From: Candidatus Poribacteria bacterium
Lineage (GTDB): Bacteria > Poribacteria > WGA-4E > WGA-3G
Length of the DNA: 35,203 bases
Direction of reading: 5' to 3'
Assembly (NCBI GenBank): GCA_028818705.1
Contig: JAPPNJ010000021.1
Location: 1-35,203, forward strand
Shown: in pieces, positions 1 through 7,769 of the stretch
Layout: every line of letters begins with the position of its first letter
Numbering within the stretch: position 1 is the first letter of the stretch
Position numbers and translations under genes: made by a program
Notes under the pieces: generated by a model
The model's database searches: none
Told to the model about the DNA's origin: nothing
The model's input: the letters and a program-made list of their open reading frames with translations, nothing else

Positions 1-5
1 TTCCG

Positions 6-293
6 ATGGCGAAACGCAGAAAATTCACTGCTAAGTTTAAAGCAGAAGTTGTGCTTGAGGCACTCAGTGGTCAAAGTTCTCAAGCGGAACTGTGTCAACG
101 TCATAACCTCAGCGAAAACCAAGTCTCAACATGGAAACGTCAACTTCTTGAAAATGTTGAAACCTTCTTTGCGTCGGAAACCGATAAGCCATCAAGCGAG
201 TCAGCGGAGCGGATCGCTCAACTTGAGCAACTCGTTGGACGGTTAACGCTGGCCTTGGAGATAGAAAAAAAAGCATCGACTTTGTTGGATTGA
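6..293 (+). CDS. IS3-family transposase OrfA (helix-turn-helix)
   Basis: This 95-residue protein is the DNA-binding subunit of an IS3-family transposase. Residues 1-55 (KRRKFTAKFKAEVVLEAL, then …LSENQVSTWKRQLL) form the HTH_Tnp_1 domain expected to bind the element's terminal repeats. The rest is a leucine-rich helix (IAQLEQLVGRLTLALEIE), the usual OrfA dimerisation zipper. The frame ends at the TGA at 291-293 and overlaps orfB. A run of eight A at 265-272 lies in the last part of the gene, where ribosomes could slip -1 to make the OrfAB transposase. The start ATG at 6 fits the usual family N-terminus; any ribosome binding site is cut off by the window edge. Confidence 0.9.
   Translation: MAKRRKFTAKFKAEVVLEALSGQSSQAELCQRHNLSENQVSTWKRQLLENVETFFASETDKPSSESAERIAQLEQLVGRLTLALEIEKKASTLLD
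266..273 (+). other. Putative -1 programmed frameshift site of the IS element
   Basis: The orfA codons here are AAA AAA followed by G, inside a run of eight A (265-272). A -1 slip gives AAA AAA AGC ATC GAC TTT GTT GGA TTG and runs into orfB with no stop codon. A-rich heptamers like this are the established frameshift signal of many IS3-family elements. The fused product would be about 376 residues. Frameshifting itself is inferred. Confidence 0.7.
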
Positions 294-1132
294 CACCGTC
301 TGAACAGCGACGCATCGTTGAGACGTTGCGCAAGGAGTATTCCATGCGAGAGATTTGTGAGGTGCTGGGTTTCAACAAGAGCACCTTCTATTATCAACCG
401 AAACTCGACTCCTCTGAAGATGCCCTGCGCGCCGAAATACAGCGATTAGCCACGGCGTATCCGACATACGGGTATAGACGTATCACGAAGTTGCTGGCGA
501 CCCAAGGACACATCGTTGGGTATAAACGTGTCGCTCGGTTGATGAAAGAAGAGAACCTTTCGGTCTCGGTGAAACGCGTCCGTCAAACCACGAGATCCCT
601 TGGAGGTTCACACCCCTGGGTCAATAGAATACAGACCCTTGAAATCTCTCGAGCGGATCACGTCTGGGTAGGCGATATTACCTACGTCCGCCTCAAGGAA
701 CGCTTCATCTATGTCGCGCTGCTCATGGATGTCTTCACACGTATGATAAGAGGGTGGCAGCTGAGCCAACACTTGACGCAATCTCTGACCTTGAAACCCT
801 TGGAGGCAGCCTTACACCAAAGCGGATCTCCAGAGATCCATCATTCCGATCAAGGCGTGCAGTATCTTTCAAATGCGTATCTCTCGGTGTTCAAAGCGCA
901 CGGTATTCAGATTTCGGTAGCTCACAGAGGGTGTCCTTGGAAGAATGGGTGTGCTGAAAGGTTGATCCGAACTCTCAAGGAGGAAGAAGTTCACCTCAAT
1001 GACTACGAGGATATTACCGAGGCTCGAGAACGCATCGGGCAGTTTATCAGACAGGTGTATCACCAGAAACGCCCACATGCGGCGTTAGGGTATCTGACAC
1101 CTGTCGAATTTCAAAGACAAACCTTCTCTTAA
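290..1132 (+). CDS. IS3-family transposase OrfB (DDE integrase catalytic domain)
   Basis: This 280-residue frame is the catalytic half of the transposase, which cuts and joins the element's ends. Residues 1-110 carry the HTH_21 region (YPTYGYRRITKLL). The rve integrase core follows, with the catalytic triad visible as D129 (VGDITYV), D187 (HHSDQGVQY) and E223 (NGCAERLIRTLK). The D187-E223 spacing of 35 intervening residues is the classic DD(35)E arrangement. The C-terminus RPHAALGYLTPVEF is also typical. The TTG at 290 is only the first possible start codon in the frame; expression is more likely by -1 frameshift from orfA. No frameshift or internal stop breaks the frame. Confidence 0.92.
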   Translation: MTPSEQRRIVETLRKEYSMREICEVLGFNKSTFYYQPKLDSSEDALRAEIQRLATAYPTYGYRRITKLLATQGHIVGYKRVARLMKEENLSVSVKRVRQTTRSLGGSHPWVNRIQTLEISRADHVWVGDITYVRLKERFIYVALLMDVFTRMIRGWQLSQHLTQSLTLKPLEAALHQSGSPEIHHSDQGVQYLSNAYLSVFKAHGIQISVAHRGCPWKNGCAERLIRTLKEEEVHLNDYEDITEARERIGQFIRQVYHQKRPHAALGYLTPVEFQRQTFS

Positions 1133-1204
1133 CTTTGCTAAATTTTCGTCCAAATAAAGGGTGGCACTTCATGTTTGTTATTATAGGTCTATGCTAAAAT
1201 TCTG

Positions 1205-1831
1205 TCAATTTACTTGGTTCTTCTTTGAGTTTCTTATTTCATTAGAGATCATGCCAAGATTGCTTGAGATTGCTCTCATTTCATCACGGATATTCCGAAG
1301 CCAACTTGAAATTTCTTGTATCTCTGTTTTGGGCTGATAAAGACTTGAATAAAATGGCAATCTAAACGTATCGGTATGCGGCATACCCCACATATCCTTA
1401 TATCTTATTTTTATACAAATAGATTCAAGTTTTTCTTTGTCACTCATAACAACATCTATCATTTGGTCAGACGTTCTTGAATTAAATATATGTATCATTT
1501 GTTCCATATTTGGTTCAAGGTATTTAACAGGATAAGCTTGTTTTAAAGCGTTTTTGTTATATTTAGATAGAGTACATTCTTTTTCTATGATTTTGTACTC
1601 CAAGTTTTTTACGAGTGTTTTACCAATGTTCTTTACACAAATCTGTGGGTGGAATTTTGTATTACCAAATATTTGATTGTCCGATCCTGTTTTAACAGAA
1701 TCATCAGGTTGGTGTATAAAATTAGACATATACACCTTTACTCGTCCTCGTTCTATGATATAGTATTTTAATATTGGGAATGTTGTTATAATTACCGCGA
1801 TTATTGATATTATAATTGCGATTTTGTCCAT
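1205..1831 (-). CDS. Membrane-anchored hypothetical protein, AT-rich
   Basis: I do not recognise this 208-residue protein. Residues 4-26 (IAIIISIIAVIITTFPILKY) form one N-terminal membrane segment without a cleavage site. The following region alternates beta-strand-like stretches (RVKVYMSNFI, PQICVKNIGKTLVKNLEYKI, ICIKIRYKDMW, TDTFRLPFY), as in a beta-sandwich. The last 35 residues (EISSWLRNIRDEMRAISSNL) look like an amphipathic coiled coil. The start is supported by an AGGAG about 8 nt upstream on the minus strand. The gene is visibly more AT-rich and lysine/isoleucine-rich than its neighbours and sits between an IS element and a restriction-modification gene, so recent acquisition is likely. 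A role in defence is possible from context only. Confidence 0.7.
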   Translation of the reverse strand: MDKIAIIISIIAVIITTFPILKYYIIERGRVKVYMSNFIHQPDDSVKTGSDNQIFGNTKFHPQICVKNIGKTLVKNLEYKIIEKECTLSKYNKNALKQAYPVKYLEPNMEQMIHIFNSRTSDQMIDVVMSDKEKLESICIKIRYKDMWGMPHTDTFRLPFYSSLYQPKTEIQEISSWLRNIRDEMRAISSNLGMISNEIRNSKKNQVN

Positions 1832-1939
1832 TAAAAATTAACTCCTAATTTTTTGTGTCCAAAACTACTTATTGCGAAATATAAACGAACGAAAATCAAC
1901 TCTCTTTACGCGTGGCATCAATTTTTAGTTCCTACAAGG

Positions 1940-4852
1940 CTAAGACGCACCCAGCTTAACTTTCGACTTTTTCCCGCCGTGAATACTTGGCTCTTGACAC
2001 AACATCTTCCGAAGCAATGCAAGCCCTTCGTGTACATCCGGACGTTCTTCCTCCGTAATACCAAGCACCTCAGATAATAACAGGCGATCCAATTCATGAC
2101 GTACCGGGTCAGCATCCATCTGATTAAACGGTAGCATCTTCTGATGCTTCAGTTCGTTGAAAATTCGCTCGGCATTTGTCAAAGCAGCATCGGAGAGTTG
2201 ACGGACATCCAGTGTAGGCATTGCGTTAAAAGTAACTCGACTCAGAACTCCCCGCCCCTGCTGTTGCTTACCGCTCTGATACCAGTGACAAAGCAAACCA
2301 AGCGTTGAATTGCACCACAGCGTCCATGCATATTCATAAATTTTATTATCGAAGATGACATTCGGAAGTTTATTTACACCGATAGCATCCTGTTTCGTAA
2401 ACATCACGGTCAACGAATTCGCATTAAATCGTAATTCTACATTGTAATGCACCCGTCCGTTCAACCGCATTATCCTTTCAATCTTCTCTGCTGAATTGGG
2501 ACGCGGATGTGCGTGGGCGTTTGGAGGAACAAGCATTGCACGTTGGGAATCCGAATCCGAATCCACATGCCACAAGCACGGATACACAGCAGTGTCAGGA
2601 CATCCTTCTTCAACATCAAACACACCTCTACCACCACCGCCTCTTATATCTTTAGTTCCGATTCCCAACGTCGCAATCTCTGAAACTGGGCGCATAGCGA
2701 TTTGGATATCCGAGGTTTGTCGCGGAATGCGCATTACCCCGTTTGTGAGACAGTGGGCAGCCTGAACAACACTCATGTCTTTAACACGGGAAAGGGGCCA
2801 TCCTGCATCACCTTGCACAATAGGCGCGGAGATTACATGTCCAATAACCTCACCCCCTATCTGGAGTCGCTCGCCCCCACTAAGCATATCATCATCCAAC
2901 TGACGGATATTTTCCAACCTATGGAATTCTTTCGCAATTTCTAACGCCTCCAACTCTCCATTCGGACATCGCGTAAGACAAACGAATATACCGTGTCCTG
3001 TCTTTTTGCGTTTCCCTTTTTTCGCCACAACGAGACATTCCGCCATACCGGTATCTGCTGAGAAAGCACATTCTTCAATATCTTCATGTGCAATTGTGAT
3101 GACAAGCACATCGTGATATTCTTTTGCCCATATCTTGCGAACCTTTTGCCAACTACTACCCGTAATTGCTGTGACGGGCAGCACGAATGCCATCGTCCCC
3201 TTGCGTTTCAACATCCTATCTGCCAGGTCAACAAAGTCGGGACCCTCTCCAGGATTGTTACCAGTAAGTCGCCGTCCTTGTGCCTTCCGCGATGCCCGCA
3301 TTGCCGCTGCTTCTTTCCTGTCGGCGAAAATATTTTTAGGAACGTTAGAATTCCCATCTGCCCCGCTCCGCGTGTAGGGTGGATTCTGGATAACGATGTC
3401 AAATTCACCATGTCTAAACGCATCGCGAAGGTCAGCAGTTTCTGTCCCTTGTCCAGTAGCGGTTTCTGTCGTGCCGAGACTTAAGGGGAGTGTCCCCGCC
3501 GGATCACTGAGGAGGTTGAGGGCACCGATGGCATAAAGCCCATCGGCGCGCGGCGTACCGTAGGGCATTGTGTGGATGCGCGTGCCACCAATGCGGACAT
3601 CGGGATATGTGCTGGCAATGATAGAGGCGGTCAGGTGCGCTGCGTTCGGCAGAATGTCACACCCGACGAGGTTATTCTCCATCATATATTGATGGATAGT
3701 TTCTCCGTTACCACCAGTTTGTTCATAGAGCATCAGGAGGCGTTGATAAACACCGTTGAGGAGTGAACCCGTACCACAAGCAAAATCCGCGATTTTTAGT
3801 TTTTTGGGATCGCTCTTAAGTTCCGGCAGCGCAAGCGCACAGAGCAGTGCAGAAGATTCGGGACGGGTATAGTTCGCTTTGAGGATTTTCCGATTAGCAA
3901 TGAGTTTCTGGAACACAATCCCGGCGAGTTCATGTTCTTGTGCAAGCCCCATCTTCTCCAATTCACGGGCGGTATCGCGTAGCACACTCAGGATTTCACC
4001 CACGAGTTTATCGTCGGCAGCAAGCGTTTCGACAAGATTGTAGGCGACGTTGAAAATCGGAGCGTAGTTTACCTTTTGGATCTCACGCCATGCTCGAAGG
4101 ACTTCGTCTGAGTCGAGTTGCCCGTAATCAGCGGTGAGTTCACTCAGCGAAGGAACGGCTTCCAAATCCGGTTTACGTGCGAGAGAACTTTGAAACACCA
4201 GCGCGTTGCTGATGATCAGCATCGCCATTTGCGTTGTCTGTTCGCCCGGCTCTTGGACAAGGAGTTCGCCTATCCTTTTACCGATATGCGGCCGGTGTTG
4301 AATTGCGCCATTGACGATGACAGCAGCACGATGGATGCCGTTTTCCAACACCTCAGCGGCTCTCTCAATTTTGGTGATAGGGGTTGCACCGATGCGGATA
4401 GCGGTTGCGATGTCGGCGATACTGCCTTCAAGCCAGCCTTTTTTCGGGAATCTATGCGGTTCGTCAATGCTGAGAAGGGCATACGCGAAATCATTTGATG
4501 CTTCTAAATTCTCGCGGATTTCCTCGCGTGGCATTGTCCGAAATCTGTAGGGTAGGCGGATGGCTATTGCGCTGGCAATTGTTTCACCTGTAGCGCGGAG
4601 GGTTTTGCCTAAGTAATATTCGCGTGCCTGTTTTTCGCCGGTTTCATTGGGCCCGCGTTTGTAGTCGATTTTTACCTCAACTGCCACTGGGTACCGTTCA
4701 ACCGTGCGGATAATCACATCGGGTTTTCTTTGATTTTCGAGGAGCGGTCTTGTCGTTTGCTCGTAAATGCGCCATGTGGCACTCATCGGCATGAGAATTT
4801 CGACGAATAGGGTGGTAACGGTGTCTTCACTGTTGGTGTGTTGGCGGTTCAT
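1940..4852 (-). CDS. Type IIG-like restriction-modification enzyme (nuclease-N6-adenine methyltransferase fusion)
   Basis: This 970-residue protein appears to join cutting, methylating and target-recognition functions in one chain. The N-terminus has a PD-(D/E)XK signature: PD at residues 44-45 (KPDVII) and E59-x-K61 (VAVEVKI). The N6-adenine methyltransferase core has the lead-in ANYTRPESSALL (326-337), the SAM motif I DFACGTGS (356-363) and the catalytic NPPY (490-493, IQNPPYTR). Residues from about 700 to 900 would hold target recognition, ending in a helical tail. Size and domain order fit single-chain Type IIG/IIL enzymes of about 900-1000 residues such as MmeI. The start has an AAGGAAAAGG-like ribosome site just upstream. 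No separate specificity, nuclease or helicase gene adjoins. A BREX PglX or DISARM-type methylase is less likely, given the nuclease motif and missing partner genes. Recognition sequence unknown. Confidence 0.8.
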   Translation of the reverse strand: MNRQHTNSEDTVTTLFVEILMPMSATWRIYEQTTRPLLENQRKPDVIIRTVERYPVAVEVKIDYKRGPNETGEKQAREYYLGKTLRATGETIASAIAIRLPYRFRTMPREEIRENLEASNDFAYALLSIDEPHRFPKKGWLEGSIADIATAIRIGATPITKIERAAEVLENGIHRAAVIVNGAIQHRPHIGKRIGELLVQEPGEQTTQMAMLIISNALVFQSSLARKPDLEAVPSLSELTADYGQLDSDEVLRAWREIQKVNYAPIFNVAYNLVETLAADDKLVGEILSVLRDTARELEKMGLAQEHELAGIVFQKLIANRKILKANYTRPESSALLCALALPELKSDPKKLKIADFACGTGSLLNGVYQRLLMLYEQTGGNGETIHQYMMENNLVGCDILPNAAHLTASIIASTYPDVRIGGTRIHTMPYGTPRADGLYAIGALNLLSDPAGTLPLSLGTTETATGQGTETADLRDAFRHGEFDIVIQNPPYTRSGADGNSNVPKNIFADRKEAAAMRASRKAQGRRLTGNNPGEGPDFVDLADRMLKRKGTMAFVLPVTAITGSSWQKVRKIWAKEYHDVLVITIAHEDIEECAFSADTGMAECLVVAKKGKRKKTGHGIFVCLTRCPNGELEALEIAKEFHRLENIRQLDDDMLSGGERLQIGGEVIGHVISAPIVQGDAGWPLSRVKDMSVVQAAHCLTNGVMRIPRQTSDIQIAMRPVSEIATLGIGTKDIRGGGGRGVFDVEEGCPDTAVYPCLWHVDSDSDSQRAMLVPPNAHAHPRPNSAEKIERIMRLNGRVHYNVELRFNANSLTVMFTKQDAIGVNKLPNVIFDNKIYEYAWTLWCNSTLGLLCHWYQSGKQQQGRGVLSRVTFNAMPTLDVRQLSDAALTNAERIFNELKHQKMLPFNQMDADPVRHELDRLLLSEVLGITEEERPDVHEGLALLRKMLCQEPSIHGGKKSKVKLGAS

Positions 4853-4873
4853 GCCTTTTCCTTATCGATGAAA

Positions 4874-4911
4874 GGCGAGGCACAAAGCCGAAGCCATCCT
4901 CGCCTAACAGG
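4874..4911. repeat. Palindromic repeat, GGCGAGG type with a filled loop
   Basis: GGCGAGG (4875-4881 region) pairs with CCTCGCC, followed by the family tail TAACA. The loop is enlarged to about 17 nt and contains AAAGCCGAAGCCATCC (4884-4899), a 16-mer found again in reverse complement in the leader of sat (34421-34436). Confidence 0.6.
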
Positions 4912-4941
4912 GTTTGTCAGTGTGAGATATAGGGTCGGTCC

Positions 4942-4968
4942 GGTGCGGTTGGAAAAGCGCACCTACCT
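4942..4968. repeat. Palindromic repeat, covarying member of the GGCGAGG family
   Basis: GGTGCG (from 4942) pairs with CGCACC (to 4963) around a TTGGAAAA centre and is followed by TACC. The centre and tail match the element at 14351-14375, while the stem bases are different yet still complementary. Confidence 0.55.
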
Positions 4969-4989
4969 TGGTTGGAGAGAGTCTTGTTA

Positions 4990-5820
4990 CTACCACATCA
5001 CCGTTCCGCCGGTGTTGATGTCTTGACCTGTCATGTTGTCGGAATCCTCTGATGCGAGGAAGACCGCTAATGAAGCAGCGTCCTCAGATCCAGAGCCTTT
5101 GTCGCTGTAGCCTTCGTCGGAACACCACCTGCCAGCGATGATGCTTTTCGGGTTTGTCCGTCCATACCGTTCGCGTAGTGCATCTTCATCAAAAGGTTTA
5201 TTCATATATTCTGCTCTGCCCCTCGCAAGCTCAAGACTTCTTTCTACATGCCAACCTGGACAAATGGCGTTGACGTTGATGTTGTAACGACCAACATCGG
5301 CGGCGAGTGTGCGTGTGAAACCTATGACGCCCATCTTTGAGGTGGCATAAGGTGCCCTGTGAGAGAGGGGTTGTTTGCCTGTTCCGGAACTGAAGTTTAT
5401 GATTTTTCCGTACTGCTTACGGATCATTTCTGGTAGGACGGCTTTGGAACAGATGAACAAGGAGTCGAGATTAACCTTAAGTGTACGCCTCCATTCCTCT
5501 AAACTCATGTCCCAGATGTCCTTCGTCGGTCCGGCGATGCCGACGACGTTGGCGAGTATATCGACTGTGCCGAATTTCTCAATGGTTGCTGCGACCATCT
5601 CTTGGACGGGTGCTTCTTGTGAAACATCGGTCTCAAAGCAGAGGACGTCTCCTCCCGCTGCTCTAATTTCTGAACCAACCTTTGCCTCTAATTCCTGGAC
5701 TGGAAGAATATCACAGATGGCGACCGCTGCGCCTTCTTTTGCAAAACGCCGCGCGACTGCTTCGGCGTGTCCTCTGCCAGCACCTGTTACGATTGCGACC
5801 TTATTCTTTAATCTGTCCAT
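4990..5820 (-). CDS. Short-chain dehydrogenase/reductase
   Basis: A classical SDR oxidoreductase of 276 residues that would use NAD(P)(H) on an alcohol, ketone or sugar-like substrate; the substrate cannot be read from sequence. The cofactor loop is TGAGRGHA at residues 12-19, where the last glycine of the usual TGxxxGxG is alanine. KVNLDS (about 116-121) supplies the structural Asn, and the active site is Ser at about 144-145, Tyr158 and Lys162 (YATSK). An insert at about 200-240 (RAEYMNKPFDEDALRERYGR) probably shapes the substrate pocket. I chose the second ATG (5820) because the GGAG at 5828-5831 is 7 nt from it and abuts the first ATG (5826). The gene is probably transcribed alone. Confidence 0.85.
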   Translation of the reverse strand: MDRLKNKVAIVTGAGRGHAEAVARRFAKEGAAVAICDILPVQELEAKVGSEIRAAGGDVLCFETDVSQEAPVQEMVAATIEKFGTVDILANVVGIAGPTKDIWDMSLEEWRRTLKVNLDSLFICSKAVLPEMIRKQYGKIINFSSGTGKQPLSHRAPYATSKMGVIGFTRTLAADVGRYNINVNAICPGWHVERSLELARGRAEYMNKPFDEDALRERYGRTNPKSIIAGRWCSDEGYSDKGSGSEDAASLAVFLASEDSDNMTGQDINTGGTVMW

Positions 5821-5824
5821 AATC

Positions 5825-5963
5825 ATTCTCCATAAGTACTTTTAGATTTTACCATTATCAATACAGTGTAAATCGGCGAGGTTAAAAATCTCGCCTACAG
5901 AGTGGGTAATGAATTGAATAAAAAATTCTCCGTAAGTTATTTCAGATTTTACCATTGCCAATA
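5825..5963 (-). repeat. Duplicated 39-bp leader of the SDR gene, 100 bp apart
   Basis: 5825-5863 and 5925-5963 are near-identical copies (about 6 differences) exactly 100 bp apart. The first contains the ribosome binding site of the SDR gene. The second is followed by no good ORF. A GGCGAGGTT palindrome lies between them at 5875-5895. Confidence 0.75.
5875..5898. repeat. Palindromic repeat, GGCGAGGTT type
   Basis: GGCGAGGTT (5875-5883) pairs with AATCTCGCC (5887-5895) with one G-T pair and an AAA loop. It is followed by the family tail TACAGAG. Confidence 0.65.
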
Positions 5964-5982
5964 GCCACTCGCTGAAAGCCGT

Positions 5983-6017
5983 TCCTCCGACTGCTGACTG
6001 CCGACTGCTAATTGCCA
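5983..6017 (-). repeat. Heptad tandem repeat flush with a stop codon
   Basis: Read on the minus strand directly after the TAG of the ABC gene: TGGCAAT, TAGCAGT, CGGCAGT, CAGCAGT, CGGAGGA. These units keep exact 7-nt phase and are related to the heptads at 31295-31350. Confidence 0.6.
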
Positions 6018-7769
6018 CTATTCGCCTGCCCATAAGCGCCGCATCTCCTCGGAGGAGCGAAGCAACTCATCTAAAGTCCCGATACCGTCAATACGACCGT
6101 CCTTTAGGACAACAATCTGGTCTGCTTGTTGTAAGGCTGCGCGTCGGTGTGAAACGACGAGACAGGTGGCTCGTTTTGTCTCAAAGAGACGTTTCCACAA
6201 GGTCTGTTCTGTCTCTACGTCAAGTCCAGAGGAAAGATCGTCAAAAACAAGTAAATCCGAATTGCGGATAAACATTCGTGCCGCTGCAGTGCGTTGCATC
6301 TGTCCACCGGACAACTTTACGCCCCGGGGTCCAACAACGGTGTCGAGTCCATCCTCAAGTGTCGGGAGATCCGTCTCCATGACGCTGAGTCGTATCGCAC
6401 GGTTTAAGTCGTCCCAATTCCACGGCAAACCCAGAAGAATATTGTCACTTAATTTTTCGCTGAAGAGCTTGGGGGTCTGCGGTGTATATGCACAACGCGG
6501 TGGGACGAAAAACGATTTCTGATCTGTGACAATTTCGCCGTTCCATCGCACCTCTCCCGCCTGCTTGGGTAACACACCCAACAACGTCTGTAGTAGCGTC
6601 GTTTTGCCTGACCCAATTCGACCAGTGACAACGGTGAAAGACCCTGATGGGACGCGAAAACTAATATCGTTAATACCTACCCCTGTGCCGTCATAAAGAT
6701 GCGTCAATCCAGTAACAGAGAGTTCATCGAGTCGATCGGCTTCGGTGTGCTTGGGAATAACGAGTGGTGGCTGCGTCTCTTGGAGGTAGACGGGTGTATG
6801 TTCCACTAAGTCCTCGCCCGGCATCTCCTCGACGGTCTGTGTCATCCGATTAAAGGACACTTCTGCGCGCTTGTGCCCTGCCATAATGCCGCCGATAAGG
6901 GAGCCACTTCTGGCAACATCGCCTACATAGGTCGTGAAAAGAGCAAAATCCCCGACTGTAAACGTACCGTCCTTCATCTGTTCAGCAACAAGAATGAGAA
7001 TGGCACCTGTTGCGAGATGGCTGATATTGTAGCTAATGGATCTGAGGAGTTGGTTAAAGAGATTATCGACGAGTGTGGTCTTGCGGCGTGCGTCGTTAAG
7101 TTGACGGAAATGTGCGATGACATTTGACTCTGTGCGAGCGACTTTGACCGCTAAGATGGATTGGAAGAGTTCATTGATGAAGTTGGTTGATTTTTCTGTG
7201 GCAACTCGTTGTGCAGTGCGATATCTACGAATGAGTCGCCTTGCGAAATTGACAATTGTAATAATCAGAATAGAAGGTATAACCGTGATGATTGTTACAG
7301 TCCCATCAATCCGCGCCATCCATATAATTGCCAATACTGCAAAAATAGAATTTCCCCAGAGATGAATATATTGTTCAAGATAATGTATAATCGCCTGTAC
7401 ATCGTCCCGTAAGCGATTGGTTACCTCACCTGAAGACGTTGAGACACGATGGGGTGCGGACATGTCCATGATGGCTGTCATGAGGTTTTTTCGAAGAAGT
7501 GTGGAAACGGCATACCGCCAACGCGCCCATACAAATGCGGAAGAGATAAGCACGCTCCGATCACCGAGTTCAGCGACGAGGAAGAGCGCAACGAATGTCC
7601 ACGCATTGAAGCCTGCTCCGGCTTCACCGGTGAGTGCATCAAAAAACCCCTTCATGATAATCCCAACGACGAAGGGCATGAGATCATCTAAGCCTCGAAA
7701 GAGAATAGTGCCGAGGAAGAGCAATGGACGATAACGGATTAATTTAATTACTGATTGCCCGGTTGTCAC
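6018..7769 (-). CDS. ABC exporter subunit with degenerate Walker B (heterodimer partner 2)
   Basis: A 583-residue half-transporter: an ABC_membrane domain with about six helices (residues 15-300), then a nucleotide-binding domain (about 350-580). Walker A is GRIGSGKT (383-390), the signature is a perfect LSGGQ (486-490), Walker B is LLVFDD (506-511) and the H-loop His is H541. The catalytic glutamate after Walker B is replaced by Asp511, so its own ATP site should hydrolyse poorly. It begins at a GTG that overlaps the stop of the upstream subunit by 4 nt (GTGA), implying translational coupling and 1:1 assembly. It should export lipids, peptides or drugs across the inner membrane; the substrate is unknown. 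It has no periplasmic or fusion domain, which fits a simple heterodimeric exporter. Confidence 0.9.
   Translation of the reverse strand: MTTGQSVIKLIRYRPLLFLGTILFRGLDDLMPFVVGIIMKGFFDALTGEAGAGFNAWTFVALFLVAELGDRSVLISSAFVWARWRYAVSTLLRKNLMTAIMDMSAPHRVSTSSGEVTNRLRDDVQAIIHYLEQYIHLWGNSIFAVLAIIWMARIDGTVTIITVIPSILIITIVNFARRLIRRYRTAQRVATEKSTNFINELFQSILAVKVARTESNVIAHFRQLNDARRKTTLVDNLFNQLLRSISYNISHLATGAILILVAEQMKDGTFTVGDFALFTTYVGDVARSGSLIGGIMAGHKRAEVSFNRMTQTVEEMPGEDLVEHTPVYLQETQPPLVIPKHTEADRLDELSVTGLTHLYDGTGVGINDISFRVPSGSFTVVTGRIGSGKTTLLQTLLGVLPKQAGEVRWNGEIVTDQKSFFVPPRCAYTPQTPKLFSEKLSDNILLGLPWNWDDLNRAIRLSVMETDLPTLEDGLDTVVGPRGVKLSGGQMQRTAAARMFIRNSDLLVFDDLSSGLDVETEQTLWKRLFETKRATCLVVSHRRAALQQADQIVVLKDGRIDGIGTLDELLRSSEEMRRLWAGE

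Larger units (their letters stand above)
1..1171 (+). mobile_element. IS3-family insertion sequence (IS150-like), left end missing
   Basis: The element holds two overlapping transposase frames, orfA (6-293) and orfB (from about 290 to 1132), in the -1 arrangement typical of IS3-family elements. The window begins only 5 nt before orfA, so the left terminal repeat and target duplication lie outside. The right end is placed at 1171 because 1147-1171 (…GTCCAAATAAAGGGTGGCAC…, ending CA) resembles my recollection of the right inverted repeat of IS150-type elements. Without the left end this boundary is an inference. The reading frames look intact, so the element may be functional. Confidence 0.85.

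Noticed and set aside
3086..3484. 132-codon plus-strand ORF within the restriction-modification gene
   Set aside because: It is antisense to a clearly conserved methyltransferase region and its product has no recognisable features.
1940..4852. BREX PglX or DISARM methylase
   Set aside because: The N-terminal PD...ExK nuclease motif and the absence of all partner genes favour a Type IIG enzyme.
5842..6033. Minus-strand 63-codon ORF between the SDR and ABC genes
   Set aside because: It consists of heptad and palindrome repeats and overlaps the ABC gene end.
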